The notes beneath the pieces are model-generated. The model was not told where the DNA came from. It ran no database searches and was given only the letters and a program-made list of their open reading frames with translations. From positions 37,834,380-37,898,379 of the forward strand of contig CM060080.1 in assembly GCA_030533445.1 (NCBI GenBank): a DNA stretch of 64,000 nucleotides. The letters run 5' to 3'. The translations under genes were made by a program, and so were the position numbers. Below, in pieces: positions 1-11,999 of the stretch (position 1 is the first letter of the stretch; each line of letters starts with the position of its first letter). Source of the stretch: Cyprinodon diabolis. Taxonomy: Eukaryota; Chordata; Actinopteri; Cyprinodontiformes; Cyprinodontidae.

Positions 1-94
1 TGGGAATACTTTCTGTTGCATACATGCCTTTCTGGTGCTTGTTTAAATATTTTCATTACCAAGGATATTTTGTTAGAAACTTAGCTGCGAGTAC

Positions 95-256
95 CTGCTG
101 ATCATCCGGGGTCCAGATTCCGCAGGTAATTTGACTCTCCAAGTTGATCTCTGAGGACCAGTGTCTTTGCCCACTGACCGAGCCGACTAATACAAATCCA
201 TCCCTGTATGCGATGAGTGCTTGGGTGCCATCATGGGACCAAGTGAAGTCACTCAC
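95..256 (-). CDS. tulp4: tulp4 coding exon 3 (WD40 blade)
   Basis: 162 nt, 54 codons, phase 0. The acceptor CTCTATAG precedes GTGAGTGAC at 256 and the donor GTACTC follows 95. It encodes VSDFTWSHDGTQALIAYRDG through GIWTPDDQQ. The exon begins with GTG read as an internal Val; it is not a start codon. The reading past 95 (VLAAKFL and a stop) is intron, since TULP4 continues VLFGTADG at this point. Confidence 0.94.
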
Positions 257-3200
257 CTATAGAGAAAGATAGCATTTTCTGTTAGGGTATCGCACATGGG
301 TAATCAAAGATTCAAATGACACAGTGTGCAAAAAGAATTCTTTTTAATTCAATTGTATTAATACATGCGTGCACCTGGGCTCCTCTGTCATTTACTAACT
401 CCACAGACCATCTTCCTTCATACTGGATCCAGACAAAAATGCCTCCTTCCATATCACAGGTAGCCAGCTTCTGAAAGGGTTCATTCCAGCGTACCAAAAC
501 AACCTGCAAAGAAACCAAACAGGCTGTCCTTATTTCTAAAAGCACAGGTGGCTTTCAGCACAGGGAAAGTTTCTGGACTAATATGCTGCATAAACACAAT
601 TCTAAAAAAAGACTTGCGGCAGAACAGGCTTTTAAGAGCCAATGCAGTTGGAAGGAGACTCAACGCTCAGGAAGATAAAAATAACATCAGCAACAACTAT
701 GTTCTAATAGCAGATGGATAGCATTATCCTGGATGTAATACTGTCCACTGAGGAATAGAAAGCAATAATAAACAAAAAGTTAATACTATTAGTTTCTAAC
801 TCTTACATTTTTCTAGGGTCACAAGCCTTTGAAGGTGATTTGGCCTAATTTTATAGTAGAACTGGAAGAATGTGTCTCAAATTAGTTGGTTTCCTAAGAC
901 AAAACCAGTTTTAAGGAATAGTCCGCTATTATGGCTTTGTGACCCCTTCTATGGGCCTAATTTATAATCACTATCTTTTTTTTAAAAAAACATTAAAGTT
1001 CAAGCATCAGCCACTAGACCCTAAAATGTCAAAGCAAGTTGGTTAAGTTTCCAATAACAGCACAGGGAACACAAAGCAGTGCAATGAGTCATGTTTTACA
1101 CAAGGCTGCTAAAACACAGTCTGATTTGCTGCTGCCCACCTGGATACGCTTTTTTTTTTTAAAGTTCAGTGACACTATTTGAACTGTTTGAAGTCGGAAG
1201 AGGTATATTTTGGTGAGTCAACAAGAGGCCTCCATACTTAGAACCCGGTACCAACTGTTTAACAATGATCCCATGAGCTGTTGAGAAACTAAACACTTAA
1301 ATATTAGTGGGGACTTTAGAGCTTCGGTCGATATTGTTTACAATAAATCTAAGCTTTGCCACCGTGTTCAAGTTATACTTCTATTATCAGTAAACTTTAA
1401 AATTCAGGTGTAGCTCATAGATAAAGATTAATTTGAACTAAATATCTTTCAATCACATTGGTCCATCACATGGTAAGAACTAAATGCAGTTAAGAATTTA
1501 AATGTGGTGAAGATTAACTCTGAATTAAGCAATACATGAAAATTAGGGGAAAAGCTGAATTTGAGTCTTTAATCTTTACACTGCTGTTGTTGCCAGGGGT
1601 CAACCGTTAGTCTGCAATGTTTTTTATAGAGAATAACCCAAAATGCAAAAACTATCCTGTAAACAGAAATCATGTGGGTGAAAAAACCTTGATGATGTCA
1701 GGGAAGAATGGGCAAATGATTGGCCATTATAACCAAGGTTGCAGAGCATCAGCTCTAAATACACACTTATAGTTCCTATGGAGAATGGGGGCTATTGTAG
1801 CAGAAGACTACACAGGGTGCAGCGACTCTCTGCTGGGAAAATGAACAGGAAACTGCTATACTATCATCAGGAAGACATGTGCAGGTCAGATTAGACCAAA
1901 ACTGTGAAAAAGAAAATAGTGAAAAAAGTTTGAAACCATCCTGCTTTGCATCAATGGTTCAGGTTGTTGGTGGAGCTCTAACAGTGTGGGGAATGTCTTT
2001 CTAAAACACTCTGAACCCCTAAGTACCAAATTAACACTACAGCCATGATACTGTGCATCCCTTTATAATACACAGCGTCTAATAGCTTGAATCAAATTTA
2101 TCTCTTGTACATGGCTATGAGTTCCCCCCCCATTTACACTACCCCTCTGAAACCGATCCACGCTGAATTTGGACTGAACTTGGATCAGTTAACCGTGCCG
2201 AGCTCGGTTCCTCATGACTGTTTACACATCACGCTAGCACGGTTCCTCGCACCATAGTGACGAAATACGGTACTACAGCTCTCTATGACTGAAGGAGGAA
2301 ATCAAGGAAATCAAAAAGGTTTTGCCCGCAACATTCAGGAAGTTATGTTATAATTATACTATATAACATATAATTGTGATATTTTGTTGTTGGCAGAGAG
2401 TCAGGTGAAGAAGGCAGCCTTTGGTGAATTTACTTGACAGAGTCGGCTTTTGGGAAGTGGATCCGATAAACTAATCAGGGCTTATAGACGCAGGAAACCA
2501 CGACAGACGTTGAGGTTCATCACACTGCTAGGCAGAATCATCACTGGAAATCATCAGTAGGGAAGCTTGTATTTTTATGAATGTCTGATATTTCATGATT
2601 ACAGAGGCTGACTGTAAGGAGATGACGTGGTTTGGGCATGCTCTCTTTGTTATCTGAGAGCTGAACCTCAACTGAACCTGATGAACAAGTACTAGTGTAG
2701 CGCGGTTCGGTTGTGTCTGGCGCGGTCCGGCTCAGTTTGCGTGCCATTTAGACTCAACAGTTATCTCGGGTACCATGCTCAGACCTTTCTCAGCACGGTT
2801 TCAAAAGGGTCGTGTAAATGGGGCTAATGAAACACCTTTTGGACATTGGACAGTTGGAGATCAATAGTATGGATATGCTAATGAATCTGCATGTTTATTT
2901 CAGGTAAAAAATATTCTCATTATTATGTAAGTTATATTACTGGGGTAATAACATAACATAACTGGAGTAATGTTAACAATATACACAACTAAACAAATCA
3001 CCTCACTGTTGTGTCCTCGCAAGTTAAAATTGATTCTCTGCGGTGTACTCCTATCCCTCCTGCAGTGACTCGATGTAAACGTCACCCCAACAACTCCTCT
3101 CCCATTCCCCGTGGCGAGCCAGCCCTCCTCATAGTAGCGTCTCCGGCACACCGGCTTGTCCTTCTCGCTCTTGGGGACCCGGCCCTTCCACGAGAGGCAG

Positions 3201-3274
3201 AGGATGTTGGAGTCGCTGCACAGTATGGGACCATGTTCCACGGCGGCCAACATCCCTACTGACTGACCAGGCTG
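95..3274 (-). CDS. tulp4: tulp4, tubby-like protein 4, first three coding exons (partial)
   Basis: Gene-level entry: three minus-strand exons (3274-3002, 503-375, 256-95) join in phase 0 to give 181 residues before the gene leaves the left edge. The reading begins MLAAVEHGPILCSDSN and continues with VRWNEPFQKLATCD and DFTWSHDGTQAL, the near-invariant N-terminal WD40 region of vertebrate TULP4. Family knowledge: TULP4 has N-terminal WD repeats, a SOCS box and a C-terminal tubby domain, and is thought to be a substrate receptor for a cullin-type ubiquitin ligase. Only the WD part lies here; the SOCS box and tubby domain would lie beyond base 1. All exon boundaries have AG/GT signals and no frame break is seen. 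The 5' untranslated exons and promoter must lie above 3274 and were not identified with confidence. Confidence 0.95.
375..503 (-). CDS. tulp4: tulp4 coding exon 2 (WD40 blade)
   Basis: 129 nt, 43 codons, phase 0 on both sides. The acceptor TTTGCAG precedes GTT at 503 and the donor GTGCAC follows 375. It encodes VVLVRWNEPFQKLATCD, then GGIFVWIQYEGRWSVELVND, a WD40 repeat with the usual WN/FVW pattern. It differs little from mammalian TULP4 as I remember it, consistent with strong constraint. Confidence 0.94.
504..3001. other. tulp4 intron 1 (between coding exons 1 and 2)
   Basis: 2.5 kb intron. Apart from the inverted-repeat element at 2128-2823 I see only AT-rich sequence with no open reading frame worth calling. 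Several short poly-A/T runs (near 980 and 1150) are unremarkable. Confidence 0.6.
2128..2823. mobile_element. Non-autonomous DNA transposon with CCCCATTTACAC ends
   Basis: The left end starts CCCCATTTACACTACCCCTC and the right end reads, on the complement, CCCCATTTACACGACCCTTT. The inverted match extends about 30 bp with a few mismatches and includes GAAACCG. The interior is about 700 bp, GC-richer than its flanks at both ends, with no transposase. I could not find a convincing target-site duplication, so the superfamily is open (hAT or PIF/Harbinger are possible). It sits in the tulp4 intron. Confidence 0.65.
3002..3274 (-). CDS. tulp4: tulp4 coding exon 1 (start codon at 3253)
   Basis: The acceptor (TTTCTCAG) ends at 3275 and the donor (GTGATT) starts at 3001 on the minus strand. 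The ATG at 3253-3251 gives MLAAVEHG, matching where I recall the mammalian protein starting. The frame is open upstream to the acceptor, so the exon alone does not prove this start, but the homology begins at this Met. It codes 84 residues, including GRVPKSEKDKPVCRRRYYEE and the motif GRGVVGVTFTSSHCRRD, and ends in phase 0 at NSE. Confidence 0.93.
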
Positions 3275-6200
3275 CTGAGAAAGACAAGAGAAAGTGACAA
3301 CTTGGAGATTCACCAGCATCACTTTGTAATAAATCTTAGAAACATTTTCAGTTTGTGTTGGAGTGTGGATCTATGTTTACTCAAAATAGGCTTTTCTGGG
3401 AAGCAGGGGATATATTGCTTTGTACACTGTTGCTATTTCATGGTCAGCAGGAAGTGAGGCTGCAGTAAAAGATTAAAAAGTTTGGTTGGAAAATGATTGA
3501 CCAGAGAAACACGGACAGAGCAATTTCATAGTAAATTTGGATAAAACAAGTCCTCAATTCCACTAATTCATACTGATCAAATATTTATTTTTTAATTCAA
3601 TGATGATTGTATCATGTAAGCTAGACACATTTACACCCTTTGAGTCAGGGTGGACTAATGTAAATCTACAGAAACATCCACACACAAAAATAATTCAGTT
3701 AAGACGATCCTTGGGGTGAAATTGTTGTATCAAATTCTGAAGATGCAATAAATAGAAAGTAGAAGTTTAAATTCTGCCATGATGTGAAGATGTTCAAATG
3801 AAACAAACCTAGAAACAACAAAAACATCCTAAGTAAAGTGTTTTGAAAAGGTTTTCATACTTAGTTTTTACAGTTTGTTACAACTCTAAACTGCCATGCA
3901 TTTTACTGGTAGATCAACATAAATTAAAGTAAAATAAAATATCATGAGGTCTTGCCATACATTGGGCTCTAACACACTAAACTAGTCTTTTCTGGTTTTG
4001 GCTCTACATATAGAGGTAGATATGTTAGAAGTTGAAGGTGACAGGTGTCTTCTGCCGCCTTTTACAGTTTTCTTTTCCAGGATTTTCAAATATGGAGTTG
4101 CATCTCTGCCTCCTATCAACTCTGTGTTCAGAGTAATGTAATGTGCAGGCGCCATTATGATCAGTTTTGGTCTGATCTGATCCTGTAACATTAAAGTGGA
4201 CATAGTTTTATAATCTCTCCTTTTTACAGTTAAATCATTTAGTTGTAGTCTATATAAAAATAATGTGGAATGCCATGGCCTGAATTCTTCAACATTGTCT
4301 TCAGTATTGTTCGGCATCTTTAAGCTTGGACTACACAATTGACACAAGAAATTAAGATTTAGCAGAGGTCTATGATGATGTTTATTTGCAAAAGCAAATA
4401 CTGTAATGCTTTTGTTCAAAAAACATAACAGGGAATAAACAAAACAAAATAGATTCAAATTAAGTCTAAAACCGGATGGCCAATTTAGTGATTAGATTGT
4501 TTCTGAAATAAAATGGTTGTGCTAGATTGTATTTAAGAGTATCAGAGTAAAGCAATCCCGAAAACAACAACACACCACGTTTTTCAACAGTCTGTGGGTG
4601 AAACATAAAAAAAAACAAAAAACGTTATAATTAAATGTAAAAAACTGAGGAAAAGTCAAAGGAGTATGGATGTTTTTACAGTAGCAGCCATTCAAAATGG
4701 CCGTCCCCAGTCAAACGCCAACAGCCTACTTCCCTGCAACTCCCAGCAAAATCCCCTCCAACTTCCAGGCACTGGAGTGACCCCTATTTTTTTCTCCTAC
4801 TCCACCCTTTCACTGAATTAAAGGGTCTGAGCAGGAGATGAAGCTTCTCTTTAGATCTTAATGTCCACAAATCATGACAGAAAGAATATTTTAGTACAAA
4901 GATTAATAAAGGAAAGTAGGGAAATTTTGAATGGCTACTACTGTACAATCTAGTAAATAAGATTCACCAAAAGATAACAGACAAGCCTCACAGAAAACCA
5001 ATTAACTAAAACCAAAATGTGTTGTTTTTTTTTTTTTATCGGATCAGTAGGTCCACTTTATCCAATGTTGGCTAATAATGCAGATTTTTACAAGTACAAG
5101 TGAATCACTAAATGTGACAATTACAGCTGATCATAATGTACTTGCTGTACTAATATTCACTGTCCATGAAGCAATTCCAGGATTTGTCTCCAGGTTAAAT
5201 CAGCAATACAACCTTCTTCATAATAGAGCACGACATTAAAAGGCGTATAGGTTAAATATTTCAAATAACCTAATCTGCTCTACAAGAAAGACACGAGGAG
5301 AAAAAAGACTAAACCTGTATTTATATTATTAATTTGACAGCAGTTTGAAATACCTCATAGTTCCTGGGCATGTTGAGTCAAAATGAGTGCTCTGAAGGTG
5401 TCCATATTTCCATCCAGATGATCCACTGAAGGGTTAGGGTTGCTTTTCTGTTGGCTCTTGTAAAATAACCTATAACAGGGAGGCAAAACGCATCATACAG
5501 CCAGAGGGTTTCCAGCAACTGATTCATTCATGTATGCATTCATCCAATCTCTCCTTCCAATCTGCGCTTTAGAGTGATCCATTAGAAGATGCGTGCCTCC
5601 TCAGATGATAGCCACTCATCCCGCTCAGTTGTGCAATCCTGTTGCAGTGAAGGAAAAAAGAGGGGGCGTCATTAAAAACAGGGGGAAAAAATCATGAAGG
5701 CAGCTTTTTAACAAGTAAAGCGATGTGATGTGAAAACAGCGGTGTCATTCAGAGCGTCAATAGTCTGTCTCTATGCAGCGGGAACATACTGCATTGGAGA
5801 GCTGAGCCTTTTGGCAGTCTCCATGGGTACTGATGCTGTCTGTCCGCTATCAGGGAACAAATCACACACACATCCTACTGGAAATTTAACTTTTGTTAAA
5901 ACGTTTAAAGCATTGTAGTGAATAAAGGTTCAAAATCACAGCATCTCTTTTAGAAATCTTCCAGAATGACAGGTTACATCTGATGCTTTCTTATTCTCCT
6001 CATATGTAACCGCATCCAGTCTGTCACACCAAGACAAACGCTGTGGAAATTAAATATGCGCCTCTCATATTTAGATATCAGTTAGATAATAGCTGTTCGT
6101 ACCTGACCTCGAAGTAAAAAGACATATATTGATCCTCAGATAAAGCAGAGCGCCGTAATGTTGCCAGGCGGTTCTTCTGTGATGCACTTGGTGCTTGTGA

Positions 6201-6926
6201 CTTTAACAGGGGTTGCCATTAAGCAGAAAGGGTTGAACAAGAGTTTCAAGCGCGGATTTAGCAATAGTCCTAAACGCAAAATGTTGTTAACCTTTTAAGT
6301 AGTTAAAAAATAGCTAATTATCATGTTTCATAATTTTCCTAAGAGATGAACCAGTGTGCTGGGACCCTGCTGGTGTTTCCTGCTGAGTCGAATGGGGCCT
6401 TCCCTCCTAATGGCAACCCTTCATGGCGCTTCCACTCTGTGCAACGTACCTGTCGCGCAGTTTGCAGCTGTTTTCTTGCAGAACTGCACAATCTGCATTT
6501 TTTATTTTTTCCTCATATCACTGTAACCTACCTAGAGCGCCTGTAGCCTATTTATATAAGTTTTGTTTTGTTTTTGTTTATTTTTGAGGGAAATAAGTGC
6601 AAAGATGCAGTACATCATATTTATTTTTTGACAAAATTGTATTTTTTTTTTCATTTAGCTGATTAACAAAACCGCTCTGGCAGTTTCCTAAACTTGTTCC
6701 TTAAGTCATATTTGAATCTTCTCAAAAGTTGATCTGCTACACAAAATATTGGACTTAAGAGAGGATGTGCTATTCTTGTTTCTTTATAATTGCTGTTTTT
6801 ATAGTTTCTTCTTTGTTAACACAAACTCAGCTTGAAGGCTTTTGAGCGACACCTTCTCCAACACTTGTTTACACTCATCAGATAGGAGCAGAAGCTGTTG
6901 TTAAAAGGACAAAATAACTTCCACCA
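3275..6926. other. tulp4 5' flank / 5'-untranslated introns, no gene called
   Basis: Minus-strand 5' exons of tulp4 should lie here or farther right. One weak candidate untranslated exon is 5353-5426 (minus: CCCTTCAG acceptor, GTATTTC donor), but nothing else backs it. The rest is AT-rich with scattered simple runs (for example T/A runs near 5030 and 6640). No other coding region is supported. Confidence 0.4.
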
Positions 6927-7658
6927 TGGGCGTAGGTTTGCATAGGGACCATAAGGACATGTCCCTACCAACATTTTGGCCCGACCTTCTTGTCCCTACC
7001 AATAATTCTATGTGAATAACATGTTAATAATTTACAATACAGCGTTGTTGAAGCAGTTGCTTCTTTTCTCACTACTTGTATATTGAAGACAATATTTTAA
7101 ATGCTCAGTGTCAGTCCCTTTTATAGTTCCCACACCCATGTAAATACAATAACTCTATTTGTATTCCCTTTAATGTTATTTTGCTTTGTTTTACAATACA
7201 GAGAATATCAGCATATCAGATTTAAAAAAAAATAAGAGTGGGTTTTACCTCTGTTTACCTCTGCATATTACCTATAGAAAACACCGGATAAACACACATA
7301 TAACAGACATATTTAGACTATATTTGGTTAAAAAGGCACATATTTACCTTCCGTCTTAGTCACTAGTAAGTTCAAATGTAACCCTTTATCAAAGAGTTAA
7401 GTTGTCCCAATTTTACATCATTCCGAGCCACTGATGCTTCAAACATTGATAAACAGCATCTTGCGAGTGTAGTCCTTATAAAGTTTGTATAAATGTAACA
7501 AAAAATGCTCTTTTCCCTTTAAACGAAATGCGCTCTGATGCTCACGTCAAGCATTAAAAAAAAATAGGAGCATGCATAATGCATAGTACCAATGACATCA
7601 GACCAATTCAACTTAGACCAATAGTGTCCCTACCAGAGCTAAGTTCAAACCTACGCCT
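6927..7658. mobile_element. Non-autonomous DNA transposon, GGGCGTAGGTTTG ends
   Basis: Inverted ends: GGGCGTAGGTTTG at the left and CAAACCTACGCC at the right (7646-7657). Just inside the left end the phrase GTCCCTACCAA recurs (6962 and 6994 areas), and GTCCCTACCAG appears near 7626 by the right end. No transposase is present. No clean target-site duplication was found, so exact limits are approximate. Confidence 0.6.
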
Positions 7659-7973
7659 TTGCTTTCCACCCAGGGCAGCCCTTTGTCAAGGAGTGGTAAA
7701 TACACCACGACTTCAGGGTCACTCGTAATTGTGCATCCAAATACTGTTTAATCTCTTATATTCCAGAGACAAAAAGGATTTTCTCGTTCTTTTATTCTTC
7801 TGCTCTTTTAAATAGACAGTCCTTAAATCAGTGTATTATATTTGATCATAATATTTTTCCTTTGAGGGCAAGGCTGTTGAAACCCTCAAGTTCAGAGATA
7901 AAAAACATTTATATTAAAAAGATTAACAGTGCATGTTATGACTGCTTTAGTTACAGCTGCTTTACTATAACCC

Positions 7974-8495
7974 TAGCCTCGTGAGACCATCCTGATCTCG
8001 CAAGCTTTCAAGGTTTCACTCGCAGATCAGTCTGGAGACTCTCCATTGAAGAAAATTTAGAGCCGTTCACCAATCGAACGTCCAATCAGCGTTGGCTTTG
8101 AGGCGGGTTGAGGTGTGACGCAACGAGAAGCGCGACAGTTCAGTCTAAAGAACATGGCGGCTTCAGCCGATGAAACTAGCGTTAGCGTGGCTATTGAGCA
8201 AGTTTTATCGGAATTACAGAGTATTTCTTCACTGAAAGAAGAGCAAAACACTGCTCTGGAGGCTTTTCTCAGAGGAAAAGATGTTTTTGCTTTTCTCCCG
8301 ACTGGTTTCGGCAAGAGATTGTTCTATCAATTGGCTCCTCTTCTTCGTCGCTCTGTTATGTGATATGCTTCGTAGATCTGATTGGTTTATTTGGCCCGTC
8401 TATCACCAACATAGGCCAATCAGCTAACCAGTATTTTCGCCCCTTCCCACAATTACTTCATATGCGGAGCAAATCCATCTGGCGGAGTCAGGTTA
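7974..8495 (+). mobile_element. DNA transposon with TAGCCT/AGGTTA ends and 9-bp target duplication, carries RecQ-like fragment
   Basis: A 9-bp direct repeat CTATAACCC flanks the element (7965-7973 and 8496-8504). The element starts TAGCCTCGTGAGACC and ends GTCAGGTTA, so the terminal hexamers are inverted apart from one change. Inside is a short plus-strand reading (8154-8363) with an ATP-binding motif like that of RecQ helicases. The same end type and the same duplication length recur at 24879-25433. At 522 bp and without a transposase it is a non-autonomous derivative. Confidence 0.7.
8154..8363 (+). pseudogene. Truncated RecQ-helicase-like reading inside a transposon
   Basis: From ATG at 8154 (MAASADETSVSV) the 69-residue reading contains LKEEQNTALEAFLRGKDVFA and then LPTGFGKRLFYQLAPLL. 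This resembles the Q motif plus Walker A region (LPTGGGKS) of RecQ-family helicases. The Walker A has Phe for Gly and Arg in place of the usual Ser/Thr after Lys, which should abolish normal nucleotide binding. It then hits TGA, with no motif Ia-VI following. RecQ-like fragments of this style are, as far as I know, widespread in fish repeats, so I read it as transposon cargo or relic, not a host gene. Confidence 0.6.
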
Positions 8496-8544
8496 CTATA
8501 ACCCTTCTTTTTATTCGTACCGCTGACAATTTATTACCATATCA

Positions 8545-9260
8545 GTTGCAAACATACAGTCAAAAGGCTCAGAACATTGGACCCAGAATTCAGGTGAGAC
8601 AAAGAGTGATATATTAAAAGCGTTTATTAATATGATGTGCGGCTTCTCGTCAGCTTAGGTGGGCTCACTGGATTCTCTGAAGGAGTAGAGGCTCAGGTCA
8701 GTGACTTCAAAACTCAAACAGGGAACAACAATGAGCATGAAAGCCACCAACCTGGCAAAGTTCAGTCTGAGCCCAGAAGAATGTGTGAAGTCCAGAGGAG
8801 GGGACTTCCTTTGCTTGTTACCAGAGATCCAGGAGAAAAGAGGAGCAGCGACATGCAGCAGCCAGAGCATACAGAGGAACTGAAGGATCCAGGAGGGTTA
8901 ATCCAAGCCGTGGTCAGAAGACAGGTCCAAGGTCGACAGCAGGCGGAATCCAGGTGACAGCCCGGAAACACAGGACAAGCAAAACAGAGCAGAACAGGGG
9001 CGGCCAAAGCTAAGAAATCCGTGGGCAGAAACAGGTCTGGAACAGGCAGAGCTAAACACAGGGAACACTAGAGTTAGTCTTCCTAGAAGCTCGAATAATC
9101 TGGTACTGAAGGCTGGGATCCAGTGGCTTAAATAGCAGCAGGAACAGGTGGATCTGATGAGAGATGATGAGCGCAGGGCGGAGCAAAGCTGATGAGAGCA
9201 AAAAGGGGTAAAACCCAGCCAAAAGGTGCCAAGATAATAAAAAAATACGATGGGTCTTTG
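8545..9260 (-). mobile_element. Probable solo LTR or LTR fragment, minus orientation
   Basis: Read on the minus strand the block is promoter-like then pyrimidine-rich: CTATTTAAGCC (TATA-like) near 9130, many CTG/CCT-rich stretches, and an AATAAA polyadenylation signal near 8625 close to its end. This is the usual composition of fish Gypsy-type LTRs. I could not fix its ends or a 5-bp target duplication. Open readings on either strand here are compositional. Confidence 0.45.
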
Positions 9261-11999
9261 TAAAACGTGGCATTTATTGTTTCATTCTAGGAAATACATT
9301 GACTTTGGCCTTTTATGAAAATAAGGGTTTACCTGTTTTTTAAATTAATTAATTAAGCAATTTTTCTACTTGCAATTGAAACATTGAAGGTTTTTGTCAT
9401 TGGTAGTTTTGAATTCTGACTTCATATGGAAATCAGAATTCAATTGACTGATTGATAGTTAATTTAATTGACTTTATCGATCCATAACGCAAGTCATAGG
9501 TTTTTCTTCAATGACCCGTTGTACATGTTACCGGTAATAGACATAGGCATGTCAGATCTTAGTGGTCTGTCATCATCAGGATCTGGAGAAGCCTTTGACT
9601 GATTATGCTATTGTCCTTTAACAATCTTCAAAAGAGGGTGATCATGGTTATCCACAAAGTTCCTAATTTTATGAAGAATTCTTCTTTATGAATGCACCGC
9701 CAGAGGTCCTAGACGAGTTTCTAAAACTGAACTACTCTTCATATCAGCATATTGAGCTTTTTTAAAGCTAATGCATAATGTAATAATTACAGGGATTTAC
9801 ATAGGTGCGGGTCTCTCATTTATGGAGGCAGATATCTTTGAGCTACGGCAGCACAGAGCAGACAAACTAGTGACTGTTTACGCTCAAATGTGACTGAGGC
9901 AAGTATAGAGGGTTGAAGTGAGATGGTTGTGAACAATAGATGGCAGTACCACGCCGAAAAAAGCGGTTTCTCCCTGACAAAGATTGACGTCACTCATAGA
10001 TTACTTCTCAAACTACTTACAACATTAATTTTATTACATGTAGTGGTCAGAGCTGTAAATACAAAATTTTGAATTAGGATTTTTTATATAACACAGATCA
10101 CGTAGATATATACCAAAATTATTTTCTCGATACATACGTCAGTTACCTCTCTCCTGTTCCTTTGAGACCTTCAAATATTGTCTCCTCAGCTCCTGTCATC
10201 CCACTAGCACCTCCCTTTCACCTGGCCCTGACTGCACGCCCACTGTGGCCTCTTTCCCCCCTTCCTCACCCGTTTCCTCTCCCTATTTCTCTCTAATAAT
10301 CCCACTGCCACATTAGAGACGTAAACTCTGTAAACAGGGAATATATAACACAATCTCGCTATAAAACTAATCAAATGCCATTACTTGGTCTGTTTATACC
10401 AATATGCTAAGCAGCTCACTGTAACATGATGACAGTGTGGAACAAATGATTGGTATATTTGCTATCTTTGGCCAACATAAAAAATCTATATCCTACAAAA
10501 CTAATAAAACACTTCTTATGAAATGATCTATAAACAAACCTCATAATCTATTGAAAAGATACAGAAGCCATTTTGTACCATGTTTTCATAGGGTTGGAGG
10601 CAGAGAAGCAGTGGGGAGAGCCATAATATTGCATTGCTGATATTCTGGCTGGTTCCTGGCTCGGTGCTTTTCCACCTTGTTTCAAAATGCTAACAAATTA
10701 CCCATAATGATTGATGGAAATGGCCTACATTTCCTGCTTCTCTCCCTTCTCCTCACGACTGCTCTGCATCCATGTTGCCTCCTTTTAAATGCATCTGGTA
10801 CTTGCAAAGGTAGCTGCAGTATTAATTCAGCTTTTAAAGTGTTAACGAGCTGCTTCTAGGTGTTCAAGACCAACTTACCATGGTTACTAAGATTACATTT
10901 CTCAACAAGTGTCTGAAAATCAAAAAAATCCTTCCACCTACGCAGCATCCAACAGCAGAAGCAAAAAACATAATAAAAAAGAAACCCGATTCATAAGTAG
11001 AAGAATTTAAGCTTTCTAAAAAGAAAGATGAGAGAAGTCTGATTACGCTGTATCTAACTGAGTTCCATAGGAAATTAAGGAAATTAAAAAATATATATTT
11101 AATTGAGTTTTTATGACAACACAGTTTTTGTTAAAGTAATGTGCTTAATACATGTCTCCATGTATCCCTTTATAACGTATATGCTACTGAACATTTGACG
11201 TTAAAACTGTAAATAAAATCCAAAAATTAAGTACTGTGACACTATAATTGTATGTGGCGTGCACATACAACACTATTTTAAGACTTCAAAGGCATGAATT
11301 GTCATGTGTTTATGGCATCATAGCTAAGCACATTGTTTGTCCTTCAGGTAGAATATTGAATGTAAAATAAATGACTAAAATATCTATTACCATACATGCA
11401 TTTATGACATCACAGCTATTGTAAAGCAATGTTATGCATGTGTCATAGGTACAATTAATCTCACAAATGCACATGACATGCATTTATGAGATCACAGCTA
11501 TTACGTATTTGATGTCCCTAGATAATGACTGTCACTTGTATATATGACTTTTTAATATGTGATGTCACAAACGCAAGTGACATCACAGTATAATGTATAA
11601 TGTGATTTTACATGCAGTAATGACATTATTTATCCATCTAAATCATTTTGTTCTCATCATACACCCAGTATAACTTCAAAGACATGAAATGTCATATGCA
11701 TTTATGACATATGCATATATGCATTGATGTCATAAATGCATAAGTCATATTACGATAAATGAGTGCAATTTATGTCAGGTGCATTAATGACATTGAAGGT
11801 ATTTTACACATTATTGTATCTTTTATTTCAGATTTTGAACAGCTTTTGTGAGTCATAGTGGTTGTATGATCTCATTAAGGTATGTCTTACAGGCGATGTC
11901 ATTAATCAAGACCTTAGAGAACCTGGTATTTAGCCATGGTGTTGTGTTCAAAGGTTTGTTGAAAGTTTGTGAATAGGAGTTAATGAATTGGAGATGGAG
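9261..11999. other. Non-coding flank left of the minisatellite
   Basis: No gene is supported. The part 9261-11170 is AT-rich unique-looking DNA with a pyrimidine-rich patch at 10180-10300. The 11180-11830 part carries the recurrent TGCATTTATGACATCA-type motif described separately. Confidence 0.5.
11180..11830. repeat. Degenerate interspersed motif cluster (TGCATTTATGACATCA-like)
   Basis: Variants of GCATTTATGACATCACAGC recur on both strands: near 11398-11415, 11480-11500, 11697-11710 and 11733-11745, with looser matches at 11310-11325 and 11780-11795. The words TGACATCA and TTTATGAC dominate. Spacing is irregular, so it is not a clean tandem array. It may be a decayed foldback element or a decayed satellite. 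Confidence 0.45.

Noticed and set aside
3011..3262. 83-residue plus-strand reading
   Set aside because: Exact antisense of tulp4 coding exon 1; high conservation of the sense strand explains the open frame.
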